Source of the DNA: Phallusia mammillata
Taxonomy: Eukaryota > Chordata > Ascidiacea > Phlebobranchia > Ascidiidae
Direction: 5' to 3'
Assembly (NCBI GenBank): GCA_003260075.1
Contig: QLIY01000015.1
Location: 89,687 to 153,686 of the forward strand
DNA length: 64,000 bases
Every line of letters begins with the position of its first letter. Within the stretch, counting starts at the first letter, position 1. This document shows positions 1 to 34,620 of the stretch, in pieces. Made by a program: the position numbers and the translations under genes. The notes beneath the pieces were generated by a model. The model searched no databases, was not told where the DNA came from, and saw only the letters and a program-made list of their open reading frames with translations.

Positions 1-362
1 TTTTCGGAATTGCCACAGAAGTCCATGTTCTCGACTTGGCTCTCGTAATACTTAAGGCACATATCAACAAATTCCTGCTGCAACACAAATGCGTTGTCTG
101 GGCATAATTTGTTGCCAATTTCAAGTGCAACTTGGCCATCTAGTTTAAGCTTTGCAAGTTGCTTCATAATCCCTTGATTTCCTTCGTGCAAATTGCCCTG
201 TTGATTACTTGATCCTAAAACAGCAAGCAACTCATCCAAGGTAGTTCCATTAGCGCCCAAAGCTACCATAGACATCACTGAAGTAATACTTAAAGGCGAG
301 TAAAACATATTGCCACTGCTTTCAAGACGTAAAGCGTTGTACAGTTTAAGAGCAAACTCCAT
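1..362 (-). CDS. Serpin, N-terminal part (runs off left edge)
   Basis: A continuous minus-strand frame runs from an ATG at 362 to the window edge, about 120 residues. It begins MEFALKLYNALRL and continues with NMFYSPLSITSVMSMVALGA, the helix A/helix B region typical of serpins (F-A-x-x-L-Y, N-x-F-x-S-P-x-S-I), followed by a segment like T-T-L-D-E-L-L. Serpins are about 380-400 residues, so roughly the first third is present; the reactive-centre loop lies outside the window and the target protease cannot be inferred. The frame stays open upstream of 362, and a possible acceptor AG lies just before AAAAATACC at about 389, so the first residues could be a few codons longer. No signal peptide is visible, which fits the clade B-like intracellular form, but an upstream exon could supply one. 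Seen: the motif and the frame. Inferred: family membership. Confidence 0.9.
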   Translation of the reverse strand, partial: MEFALKLYNALRLESSGNMFYSPLSITSVMSMVALGANGTTLDELLAVLGSSNQQGNLHEGNQGIMKQLAKLKLDGQVALEIGNKLCPDNAFVLQQEFVDMCLKYYESQVENMDFCGNSE

Positions 363-1929
363 CTTTAAGGTATTTTTCTGACTTGGTATGTAGACTACAA
401 CAGCAATGTACAGACGTTTGTAGTGGGCGTTCCAATATCCCAATGATACAACGTTTTTAGTTACTGATTGACACTTATGCTAACAAGAGGTGAGTAACAA
501 TACGTACCTTTCTCTTTTGTGCTACGTAACCGCGCAGTCATACAGAGCTTAAACAGCTAAAAACCAGCTTGATTTGGGCCTGACTTTATACCCGGCATCT
601 CTTTTGAGCTTTTGAGACTAATACGAGCTTGGTTTTTAAAACAATCAGTTTGAGCCCTGATTTCGGGCCCGCTTACACCTCTGGTCTACACAAGTTGCAA
701 AAAATTACATAAACTGAACTGCAAGCGTCTAAAATTTTACTATAAAAGTGGTTACACTATTCAGTGCTTCAAATACTGACAGCTCGCAATCTTTTCATAA
801 TCGTTTTTGCAAAAAAAATGCCTTTGGTTTTGATTTACTTGACGCCAGGCGCGTTGAAAACAAACAAGCATTTGCAAAAAAGCTTGCAAATAGGAGAAAA
901 TAACTGTTTAAACAAATGTTATAAAATGGAGATAGTAAAAAAAAACAGTACAAAACTAGAAAGCTGGCATTCCTACATATTTGCAGTTCATTTATGCTAC
1001 AACCTATTTTATGGTTTAACACATACATCATTTGGCATACTAAGAGGTTAAGCATTTGCCTTCTAAATTGGTTCACATTTTTACGGCAATCCCCCCCCCC
1101 ATGCTACAACCTATTTTATGGTTTAACACATACATCATTTGGCATACTTAAAGCGGTTAAGCATTTGCCTTCTAAATTGGTTCCCATTTTTACAGCAACG
1201 TCGTTTCTGCGGGCAGCAACGAATGGGTCCCCACACGCATGTGTCTGCAAATAAGTGAGGTTACAAACAGATCTATAGCATATTGATTTGAAGCGTTGTA
1301 CCTAACTATAAACATACAGCTAAGCAAATGCAACTTATTTCAAACAACGAAATGTTTTACTTGTAAACCTAAACCAGCCACGTCTTTGGTTGAAAAGTGT
1401 TGTTGTCTAAGGCAATTCAGTAATATCATAGGCATTTTCCAGTGATTTTAACGCATATTTGGGAGTAAAAAGGGTAAATCTAACTAAAAGTTAACAAACA
1501 AAATAATTATAAATACTTCGCAATTTACTTACCGACAAGACATGAAACTCCTGAGTTCTTTACTTTAGCAAGTGTATTAATTTAAATTTTTTTACACTAG
1601 GATGTTGTATGCATGACAAAAAATTCACAAAACCCCCCCCCCTTACCGACAAGACATGAAACTCCTGAGTTCTTTACTTTAGCAAGTGTAGTAATTTAAA
1701 ATTTTCACACTGCATGGGGTACTGTATGCATGACAAAAAATTCACAAACGCCAACTTAAGATACCTATTTGTCATGTGTCTAAATTTTAATAAGTTGTTT
1801 ATAGACCAAAAGTATAGCTAACAAACCCGCGTTAGACAAAAAATAGAAAAAAATAAACGGGCGAAAAATATTTTTTACAACTGGACAAGTTTGTGAAAAA
1901 AAAATCTATGAAAAATGAACATTTCAAAG
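363..1929. other. Intergenic, serpin 5' side to ELK 3' end
   Basis: No credible coding sequence. It contains two unmerged-overlap duplications: about 1002-1090 recurs after the C run at 1091-1100, and about 1530-1632 recurs after the C run at 1633-1642. The segment near 1222-1250 (GAATGGGTCCCCACACGC) recurs near 41910, so it is a dispersed repeat. A minus-strand ATTAAA-like hexamer near 1788 could serve as the poly(A) signal of the ELK gene that ends at 1930. Confidence 0.6.
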
Positions 1930-23749
<21,820 letters not shown>

Positions 23750-25297
23750 TCATAAACACCAACTCTTGTAGCTTATTTACATGTTATGAAATACAGACAC
23801 GATATTTGACATTTTTCTTATGTGGGAACCATTAAAAATTGATAATTTGTGTTGTAGAGTAACAACTTGAATAAAATGTAAGGCCTTTTTATGTCACAAT
23901 TATCTTGTTTTCTATGGAAAATTCATAAACATAAGCCGGTAATAGACGTCAGAATTCAAAACAATAGACACAAAAATCAACACTTGTAAATTCAAATTTC
24001 GCTGGAAGACATACAAACTGTCTTAAACCTATTTTATAATGTCATGTTTGACAATGTTGTGGGCACTTGCATAAATATACATGCAACTGGTTCTTAAAGT
24101 AAAGGACTTGAACTCCGATTAACAGTTTGACAGCAGCAAATGGCATATTACAAATAAAAACTCCGAAAATGAAACAAAAAGTTTTAAAAAACGTTGAATA
24201 TTAAATAAATTACTTCAAAAAAATATTTTGTGTGCATTACTATTGTTAACATTAATGCCGGATATATCAGTACTTTAATAAGTTGTACAATACGGTACAG
24301 CACGTTTAGTCATGCTACACCAATTGTGCCCTCCACTATTTTACTCAGTGATTGTTCGATGTAACTGTATCGCTATGTTTTCTTTACCAAGCCAAATAAA
24401 CAGAAATCATATTGGATCAAAAATATTGAATTTTAAATATATCATAAGTTTGTATTGAATTTAAGGCAGTGATCACTCTAATAAAGATCGTCCCCCCCCC
24501 CTTTACCAAGCCAAATAAACACAAATCATATTGGATCAAAAGTATTGAATTTCAAATATATCATAAGTTTGTATTGAATTTCAGGCAGTGATCACTCTAA
24601 TAAAGATCGTAATTCGAAAGTATGATGAATCACGTTAATCCGGACCAGGAGGGAATAATAAATCGACTTTTGATGACAAGCAAATATCTATCCTCTTCGT
24701 AACAGTATATGTGTAAAATATTACTCACACCCAAAGGGGCAAATGTCAAAGGATTTTAACTGAATGGGCAGGAGAGGCTAATGGACCCTTATTAATATTT
24801 AACGTGTAATGAATGGCTATAGCCGAATGGTACAGGAAAGGCCAAAACATGGAGTATATATGACCTTAAGTAGGTGGTACTTAACACATAAAGGTGATAC
24901 TGGTATTAAATAATAAAACGGCTTAGAAGAGTGTACCTGTAATGCCGGTTTAATTGCAAATTTATTATTGTGATGCCTTAGACTGGTTTTAATTAGTTTT
25001 AAGGTTAAGTGAGTTCTAAGTCGGGTAGAGCTTTTCCCTTAGAGTTCGGGCTAGAGTTTGAATTGAACAGGCTAGATTTGGGCCGGGTAGACTTTACATA
25101 GACATACATTTTGCCGCAATTTAACCCATTTTAGGGCCTAATTCGGGGTGATTTAAAAAAGAAAAAACAACTTTCGGTCTGTTTCGGGCCCCGTTAAAAT
25201 GAACACAAATAACTGATTGGAAAAGTTAAATTGCAAAGTGCTTTATGGTCCTTGTTTTACCATCACCAATTTTAAAATGTTTTGTAAGAAGTATAAG

Positions 25298-25447
25298 CAT
25301 TGGTGGGATTCAAATTTTTGTCAACCGGTCTATCACAAAAGTCATATTTTTCGCCGGTTCATTCACAGTAAATCCATTGGCAGTAACAATAATGCTAACC
25401 GGTTCGCTGATCTCATAAAATTTCGTGAGACGGTTTCTATAGAACCG
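25298..25447 (-). mobile_element. hAT-type MITE, copy E (inverted, truncated)
   Basis: Begins CATTGGTGGGATTCAAATTTTTG and ends at TCTATAGAACCG without the outer terminus. Intergenic upstream of the ELK start codon. Confidence 0.72.
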
Positions 25448-28400
25448 TTAAAATGATATTTGATAGGTTTCTAAAAGGTTCAAAACAGTAAAAGGCCAGA
25501 CCTTTCTCCAAATCCATGACTTGACTCTAAAGAATTTCAATCAATTAGAGGCCAATAATTTTATTGCAACCACTACAAGTGCCAGTTAAAATTGTTTCTA
25601 TTTCGTATTACGTCAGTTAATTTACTTATAAGTGCGTCACGACTTTTGTATTATTTATGCGATTACGCAAGCTTGCTGTGATACTACTTCACGTAATTAC
25701 TGGCTTGCGTAACTCTATACATACGTTACATGGTGTTTTCCAAAATACGAAACCTTTGCGTGCTATGTTATGAACTTAAAGGCACAGTCACATAATGTTA
25801 CGGTACGGTTACCATCAAATGTAATGTATAGAAAATCAATCTCTATTGTACTTTGGCCTTAAAGTCTCCTTAGTAACAGGCAATTAGTGTGTTATTGTCG
25901 TTAGTTATAACTTGACCTAATAAAATAGTTTTAAATTAAACTGTTTTTTTTTCATGCTTTTAGTTAACTTGGTTTATCAAAGGTATGTTTTTTTGGGATT
26001 ATTCAACTTTTAGTAGATGTAATGACGAATTTAACGTCCCAAAAGACTTAAAAAGCGACATGCTTTATTGTTCAAACGTTATTTACCTTTATTCTCAGGT
26101 TCTATATGGATTTTAGAATGATTTTTAGCTTTGGTGGCCCATTTTTCGTAGTCATATACAAAAAAATACTCTTATTGTTAAGGAACCATTGTCCAATACT
26201 ATATAGTCTGCACTGCACTAAAACAAGTATCCTTATACAAATCTAACAGGACTCGAACAGTTTTGCATTAAGTTAACAACAGCATATAATTTAAAATATT
26301 CGTTACAGTACACAAAAATCTCTGCCAGTTATGTTTTTGATCACTTGCATTCTCTCTAAAGCACTTGCAAACAACACAAAAGTACATAACTTACCTCTTA
26401 ACGAAGTGCTGCTTTTGTCATAAAGATCCCAGCTCAAAATGCAAGCCTTTCCAATTCAGTTCAGTTTAATCAAAATAATGATTTTGTTTAGAAACATGTT
26501 TCTGTAAAATAATAGTTATCCACATTAAGCTTGTGTTGACACACAGGATTAAACCATTAGATTAGGCATTCGATGAAACAACGGTTTTGAAAGCATTAAA
26601 AAGTCAGACAACACGTTATTGTGAGCACTGCCTTTTTCTTTTTATTTCGTAAACAATGCCCATTTGTGGCATCGAACAGATTTAGTGAGGCAAGGCTTTA
26701 CAGCAGGGATGAGCAATCTTTGTTACTGCGTGCGGCCAAATACAATTGCCAAAATTAGATCGCGGGCCGCACCCGTGTATAATACAAGGTGATTTTACTT
26801 TGTTGCTTACCAAATATGCTTAACTACAAGTAAAATTCGCATTTGATTCTTGCAACACATTGCCTGGTCGCAGAAAAATAGCACTGGGCGCACTAATCTG
26901 CTCAAAAAATTATTACGGTTGGACTCGTTTGTCAGTACATTTGAAATCCAAGCGTCTCTGCGTGCCGCCCACTTTTATTCAAGGACCGCTTTGGGCCCCT
27001 GCCCACCCCTGCTTTGCAGCCTGTTATTTCAAACAAACTAGATACTGTAATCTGACTATACTAGCTATTACGGCCAATAACCTGTTGCACTGCTTCAATA
27101 ACCTGTTGCACTAAAAAGACCTCATAAGGAGAAGCCGCGTACACTGTCCGGTGCCTAACAAACGTAAACGTACAAGCATTTCTTGCAAAACAAACCTATA
27201 GATCCTTTCAGCAGCTGCAATTGGAACCAAAGTACAATTAAGTTTAGGAGTTGGGTATTTGTGTTGCGTTGGTATCCACAGGGGGTGAAAGAGTTTTAAG
27301 TCAGGTGTTGGATTTCCGGGGGATTTAATGAATCATTAATGGGGGCTACCAAAGGCGTCAAATTGGCTGTGTAACAAAGTTTAGGCTGCCGGGTGCAGTG
27401 AACTTGCAAGTTGAGGCAATCCTCCAATATTGGATAATGAAGTGCTCTGTAAATTACAACCTGTTTCTGTTTGACATTTAAAAGATAATGCACGCTTAGA
27501 TGCGAACAAGAAAATTAAAACGTATAGTTTTTGGTAATTTACTAATTGCCTGCATGATTGTCACACATTTTACTAATTGTCGAAAAAACAATAGATAAGA
27601 AATAAAAAACGTAAGACAGATTTCTAAACGCATATATAACTTCTAAACGACACGAAACGCAATATACAATTAATCTACGTCTTATAATATCTTCCCTGAC
27701 TGGAAAGTATTTAAAAAATCAAAAATCACGAGACACCAAATGTTTCAAAATACTTCAGTCGAAAAGTGATCTTTCTTCAGAGAAAACTTGCTATTTTAAT
27801 AAGAAACTAGCGTACCAGGCGAAATATATATTCTAAAGTTTTTACGTCGTCTTTTTTTACTTTTAGCATTACATAACAATAACAGCGTTTTGTAATGCAT
27901 CCGATGCTAAAATAACGACCTTAAAAGCTGTTTTCAATATTGCGTAGTCTGAAATACAATTAAAATCAGCGAACACCTGCGAATTTGGACAACAGGCCAC
28001 AAACACGAAGACCACAAATGCAATCAATAATAGTCAAGCAAGCTGGAAAAAAAGAATAAATTGCTAAGAGGGTGTAGGCTACATTACCCTTGAAAGGAAA
28101 GAAATGGACAAAGTCTGTTAATAAATTACTAGGGTATTCGTATCCACGTATACCTTTTATGTTTAAAGGCAGTTATTAATTGTGGAAACATTTATTCAGT
28201 TTCAAGATAAAACTCTCAAAATATGTGTCAAAAGTCATATCAAGATGGATCAAGAACACAAAACACTGACTATTTGCTCGCCATGTGCCTGTATGTAATG
28301 TACACATAAGACGAGGTACAAAAGCAAGATGAATCAGACTACAAACAAAAAAGGTGTGTCTTTCTAAAACGTTAATTCACCAACAAATAACAAAAAACAA

Positions 28401-28791
28401 GCTAGTCTGTCAAACTGTAAAAGAAACTAACACAAAAATGATTTGGTCTTCAAGTGGTTACATGTTAGACTCTAACAGTTAGAGTGAAAAAGCCTTTCCT
28501 CAAATCTACGTGCTTTTCGTGAAAAATCCATGATATCGATCTCATATGATATATTACTACCCGGAAAATACGAGCATTGCAAGTGACAATGACAAACTTG
28601 CAGCTACGGATGCCAGATTGTCGATTGTATTGATTTATGTATAACCTACGCCAGTTTTTATTTTGTGGAAGTCATTAGTCAAATTTTCAATGGCTATTTT
28701 TCATGTTTGGGGGCAATTGATCAACAAGTCTAATAAATAAATCCGAAAATAGCATTTCTTGCCAGAGAAGTTTTTTTCTTAAAACCTAGAC

Positions 28792-29008
28792 CAGTGGTTC
28801 CCAAGATGGGAGGATTTTTTAAACTTAAGCGAAGGAATTTACTTTAATTTTTACATGTGGTTTGTAAATAGACAATTCAGCTCTGGGAATATAACCTGTG
28901 ATGTTAATAAAAGGCCCAATTTAATCTGCTATGTAATTTATTATGAAGGAATGAAAACGTTTTAAATTGGTAACTTAGGAATTCGTTGATAAAGGTTGGG
29001 AACCACTG
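28792..29008. mobile_element. Short hAT-like element
   Basis: Termini CAGTGGTTCCCAA and TTGGGAACCACTG are inverted repeats; flanks ACCTAGAC and GCCTAAAC agree at 6 of 8. About 217 bp, no coding capacity. Confidence 0.78.
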
Positions 29009-30724
29009 GCCTAAACCATAAACAATTGTTTCTCAGCATTGGACTTTAACTCGAAAATTTTATCAAGACAATGGTGTCTTTTTTTAAATTAGTAATCACC
29101 AAAAATTATCGCGCGAAAAATCAACCAACTTTACGTTCGTCGTTCACACTTAGTGACGTCACACAAGTGCGTTTGCTGGTAAACTGTACAATGTTTTGGA
29201 CGAAACTAGTGAGTTGTCGGAGCAAAAAATCGCTGGTAATGCAATAAACATTGGCTTCCTGCTAAATAATCCCTTCCTGATAGGTTCCAAAACAAATAAA
29301 ACAAGGACCGCTGTTTTTTATGCAACTTTTCGGAAAATTTTTAGAAAAAAATTAAATTGCAGAAAAAAACATATATCCCAAACCACCTTTGGTAAAAAAA
29401 GAAATAGAAAGATAAACGTAAATTGACTCCTTTTTGGTAACAAAAAAGATATAACAGAAAGTAGAACTGGGGGATTTGTTTCTTAAACAGAATTTGTGAA
29501 GCAAAAAACACAACATTTTTTACAAATTTCGTACCCAAAATTTACACCTACACAAAAACTTTAAAAGACAAAACGTTACCAAAATTACATAAGCTGCGAT
29601 TGGAAAATGAATTTAAACATAAATAAAAATCCAATAAAAAACAGATTTGATTGATTTTGACCTTGAAGCGGTGCTAAACTTCTAATACTTATTTGCACTT
29701 GTGACAAATTAGTTAATAGCAGATGTTCTTAACTCCATACTCGTTATCAACTAATTTCGAAAAAACTGCAAAAATTTCTTAAAATACAAGTTCTGTGAGC
29801 TTAAATTAGAAAAAAAGTAATTAAATCATCGCCTAAAAACTGTTGGTAGGCTATATACAGTATAGCCTACCTACTTTTTGTAGAAAACCATAAAAACATC
29901 TTTTAAGTTTGCCTAATTTTGGACTAGTAAGCTCTTCGTTCATTTGTAAAACTGACAAACATAAGAGGCGCGATACAGTATCAGAATTGAACAGCCCGAT
30001 AATTGAATAAACTGGAAACAATGCCACAGAAAATCACATAAATAATGCATGACTTTAGTCGGAAAGTTAATGCAATTGTGGCAGTTTGGCATTTACAAAT
30101 TCTTTTGGAAGCACCAAGCGTGAATTAAAAACTGAATTCAATTCTAAATTTACTACAAGCGTTTTTTTGACCTAGTGCCCTTTTCTGAAGGAAATTCAAG
30201 TTTAATGAACTATTACGGAATATTCAGTTTTCATTTAAAAATAGTTCTTGTGTTAAATATATTACTCTGCTTTGTGAAATATATTTTCTGCCGTCGAATA
30301 CAAAAGTTTGAACGTTTCAAGCCATAGTTTTTGCGCACTCGTGTAGGGTAACAAAATTAAAAACAAACACAGTAAAAAGTAAGGTACGATAACAAAATAA
30401 AGTTTAATTTCAGTACCTTACGATAACAATAGGTTTAAATTATGTAAAAAGACATGCTATATGTAAGACTCAATATATTGTTTTAGCTGTGCCCCCCCCC
30501 CACAAACACAGTAAAAAGTAAGGTACGATAACAAAATAAAGTTTAATTTTAGTACCTTACGATAACAATAGGTGTAAATTATGTAAGACATGCTATATGT
30601 AAGACTCAATATATTGTTTTAGCTGTAAGCCAATCGAAATTTTTCCATTGCACTACTCTTACAATAGCAACCAAAACGAAGTAGAATTGAATATTAAAGT
30701 TTAGTACATGGCAATTCAGAACTA

Positions 30725-31060
30725 TTACACCTGCGGTGGGATTCGAACCCACGCCATTAAGAGCTTTGGTTCAGTGTTCGAATACAACTTATATTTACAA
30801 AATTGTAAATGCTCAAAAGTTACATTACAACTTGACAAAATTTAAAACATCGTATAAAATGTTGATTTCGATATTTGAGGGAATCCCGCACCCCCCCCCC
30901 CGAAATTTTTCCATTGCACTACTCTTACAATAGCAACCAAAACGAAGTTGAATTGAATATTGTAGTTTAGTAGACGGCAATTCAGAATTATTACACCTGC
31001 GGTGGGATTCGAACCCACGCCATTAGGAGCTTTTGTTTCAGTGTCGAGTTACATGACAAC
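30725..31060 (-). mobile_element. tRNA-like SINE head, twice because of an assembly overlap
   Basis: GGTGGGATTCGAACCCACGCC (the reverse of a B-box) appears at about 30734 and again at about 31000, on either side of the C run at 30891-30901. The two copies are haplotype versions of one element. The small plus-strand frame over it is not a gene. Confidence 0.6.
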
Positions 31061-32286
31061 TTGACAAAATTTAAAACATCGTATGAAATGTCGATTTCGA
31101 TATTTGAGGGAAACCCGCGAAAATCACACACGTTTGTTTGACCTGATTAAACGTAAACTAATTCTATTAACCTTTGTTTAAACTCGCTTGGAAGTTATTT
31201 CGAGAAAACATACCGACGCGTCGATTTGATTATGATTGTAGTGATTAAATTATGTCGAAAAATTTGCGTATGTGACGGGAGAAAACATGACGTTGTTTAC
31301 GTAACTCCTAATTATTTTACATAATTTATCAAGGAAAGAGCTTTTTCGGTTATTTACAGAATCTATGTCAGTTTGGAGAAACAAAAAAATAAAATGTTTA
31401 GGCAACCAAAGCGATTTCTTTAGTAACACCAAATCAGTAATTGCTTGTACAATCTAAATTTAATCTTGCCCCCAAGCCCCAACCTTCACCACAAAACTGA
31501 CGAAGCGTTGTAAAGCAAATAATATTTACTCAAACTTTATTGGTTTTACTTAAAAAGCAAAGTTGTATATCCAGGCAAGCTGCTAACTTGTCAATTTTCA
31601 AAAATCACGGTTTTGGTTTGAAATAAACTACTGTGGTAAAAAACTGAACAGCGATTGGTAAAGCGTCCTCAAAAACATGTTTGTTATGTTTACCAGCTCT
31701 TTCGTAGTCTTGTATTATTATTTAAATTTTACACTTGCTCATTTTAAACACTAAATCGATTACATTTTGATATCCAAAACAACAGGTAAGTTATATCATG
31801 TTCCCCAAAACCGACATCTTACTGTAGATATTTTAGAAGATCATATTTAAAACTTATGGAAATATGGAATAGAATGTACTCACACCAAAACAAGTTATCT
31901 GGCAATATTATTTTGTCAATCAAGCTAAACTTTGCTCATTTCGATCCCTTAAACCTGGACAAAACCTCTTAAAACTTGCATTAAAACTAAAAAACTACTT
32001 AACCGACTCTTTACTGCAACAGTTTCAGAAGCTGCAAGTTTGCAAAGGAAATGACCAGTTCTGTTGCTACAGGCGCGTGTGTTTGAACGTCGATTGAGCG
32101 TAGCAAGTTATTTTGGTGTTCCCCAGGGATCAATAATTACACCCTCCCGGTGTCACGCAAGGATGTCACGGATCCGATTCGCTTGACTGCGCGCTAAAAT
32201 TACGACCTGCGTAAGCTACTTAATTGCAAGTTATTGTTCAGTTGCATCGATATTGCGAAGTTGACATAAAATTCTTCAAAAGTTCG

Positions 32287-32353
<67 letters not shown>

Positions 32354-32559
32354 AAAAAGTCTGAATGTTCACTAACCTATGCTTTGATTAAGCTTAAATA
32401 AAACTCCAAAGTGCAGCAAACGTTTCGTTGAAATTGAATTTTAGCGAATCATATCAGTAAAAATACTTCATCTCACATACACACTGCCGACACTTATACA
32501 CTGCCGCTAGAAGTACAGTATACAAAATCACAACAAACCTAACACTGCTTACTCACTCG

Positions 32560-32820
32560 TGCACTTAGCTCCTGCAGCTCATCCAAAACACCGCAAAAAA
32601 CGCCGAAACAAAGTTTCCACTTGCTTTTTGGTCGCAAACCCCCATGGGACTTCAACCCATGTCTGATGAAGTCAATTTGCCGCAAAAATCCCAAGGGAGA
32701 AACTGGGAACCGCGCTAGCAGCTGATAAATGATGCCCGCCGCGCGCAAAATTGCCACTGGAAGCGCCAGGGGCCGATCGACCGGCCGGGAGGTCACGTAA
32801 CAAGATTTAAGAGCCAAGAA
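32560..32820 (-). promoter_or_regulatory. GC-richer patch with a GTGAGT donor, possible distal 5' exon/promoter of ELK
   Basis: This stretch is clearly GC-richer than its surroundings and ends, on the minus strand, in GTGCACGA|GTGAGTAAG, a good donor. The next minus-strand acceptor upstream of an ATG on this side is the one 15 bases before the ELK start codon. It could therefore be a non-coding first exon and promoter of ELK, but no core promoter motif is evident and spliced-leader addition is an alternative. Confidence 0.25.
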
Positions 32821-34579
32821 ATGGATTCGTTTTGGAAATAGACAATATTAGTTTGATACGGTCTAAACTTTAAAGTCATTCAATAGCTATAAGATACGTA
32901 TGCTAACTATACAAAAATGATCGAATTCATTTCTTTTTGAATAAGGGACTGATATTAATCGACCGGTTAAGAAAAATATGGATACCTTAAAAATAATAAA
33001 TGCCTAATAAAACACAATATAGTCATTACATGCTTATTCGAATAAAAAAATTTCAGAGCGGGGAATATATAAATTCCTGGCTTTTTGTTGGGCCGTTAAA
33101 AAAAAAAAATATTAAGCTGTTAAAACGGCTCTGTTTTGTGGCGTATTTTTATTGCCTTTAACAAATAAATCAAAAAAACTATTTTCGAAAATTACACTAG
33201 GTCATAAATCTAGTTGTAATTTAAACTAACAATCTGGATTTTTCATATTGTAGCTTTTTCTACGCGTCAAAACCATTTTCGTCAAAAAAACTACAAATTA
33301 TTACCACAGTGATACGTATTCGAAAAATGCTAAAGCGAAGGCTTAACATCTAACAAAGGGGGAAAACGCGATGTTTTTGTTGGTCGACAGAGCAGAGCAG
33401 AACCGATCGATGGTGTTTCTAATGAGGTTACTAGTTAGCTTGGGGGTTGGCCGTCGACATATAATTGTACTAATAGCTTTAGAACAGAGGGCACTTCGAT
33501 CTTGGCATGGGTCTGACCAAATTAACTACACCTGTACTCAGTGTTTTTTTTACGGTGTTTTGGGGGACCGAAACGGTTTTTTGCACTAAGGGCTCTTTTT
33601 GGTATTTAAATGAAACACTTGCGGTCTCTTAAAACTACTTAGCGGTCACCAAAACCAAACCTTAAAAAAACCTGCCTGTACTACTGATGTTTAAGTTATG
33701 TAGTCTTTTTTTATTTGTAAAACTAAATGCAGCACATTTTTTTACAAATACATGTCTATAGGTTTGTGACAGCTCGAAAAGCCAGAAATTACCATCTATA
33801 CAACGGACATGAAATACATTCTTTGTGACCAGTTGAAATATTTGGGCCAATCGAAGTTTAATTGCTTGTTATCATTAAAATATTAAGTTACATGTTTGCT
33901 AAGCGACAAAATTTCGGTATTTCAAATGAAAACCTTGTATTTTGAAAACAAAAATGTTAAAAACACAGTAACCTGATTTGTTTACAATTCCATCACGATT
34001 TTCAACAGAAGCTATTTCCTATAAGATTCGTTAAATAAGTTTCTGATTATTATAACTACGATGACGACCTGATGTACTATTTTACAATATAAACAAAACA
34101 AAAAATTAAAATTAGCTCTTCATGAACTTTTCTGAAAACTTATACATCCACAATCTTTATCCAACAAAACCTCATCATTTTGTACAATGATTATTATGAC
34201 CAAGTTTACATAGTAACAAAGAACCTTTTTTATTACTCCGCAGCTCCAGCCAGTCAATAAGCCTTTTTATGCGTAAAACAGTTTTTCTACTCCAGCAATA
34301 AACATTGAACGGCCTTTGCCTGTCCACGAAAATCCATTCTCCTTTGCTTTTTTGTCCCCAGCCTTGCAACTTTCACTATAACGCTTCTACCAGTCAACTA
34401 AGCCTTCGTTTGCCTATAACAAACAAATTTTTCGTCTTTTTCCTGTTCTCGGTCGCTTTTATTCCCGCCTGGAATAGGACAGAGTGCTTGGGCCCATTGA
34501 AAACAAAAATGACAGAAGAATCAATACGCGAGTCCAGCAGAGCTCGTGTCCACGACAAAGCAAAAAGCGTTAACGATGT

Positions 34580-34620
<41 letters not shown>

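Noticed and set aside
26703..26790. hAT-like end CAGGGATGAGCAATC with GCGGGCCGC
   Set aside because: Only one end was found; no matching inverted terminus or target duplication could be located nearby, so it is not listed as an element.
32539..32817. 92-codon minus-strand frame in the GC-richer patch as a gene
   Set aside because: No recognisable domain; composition and the donor at its end fit a non-coding 5' exon at least as well.
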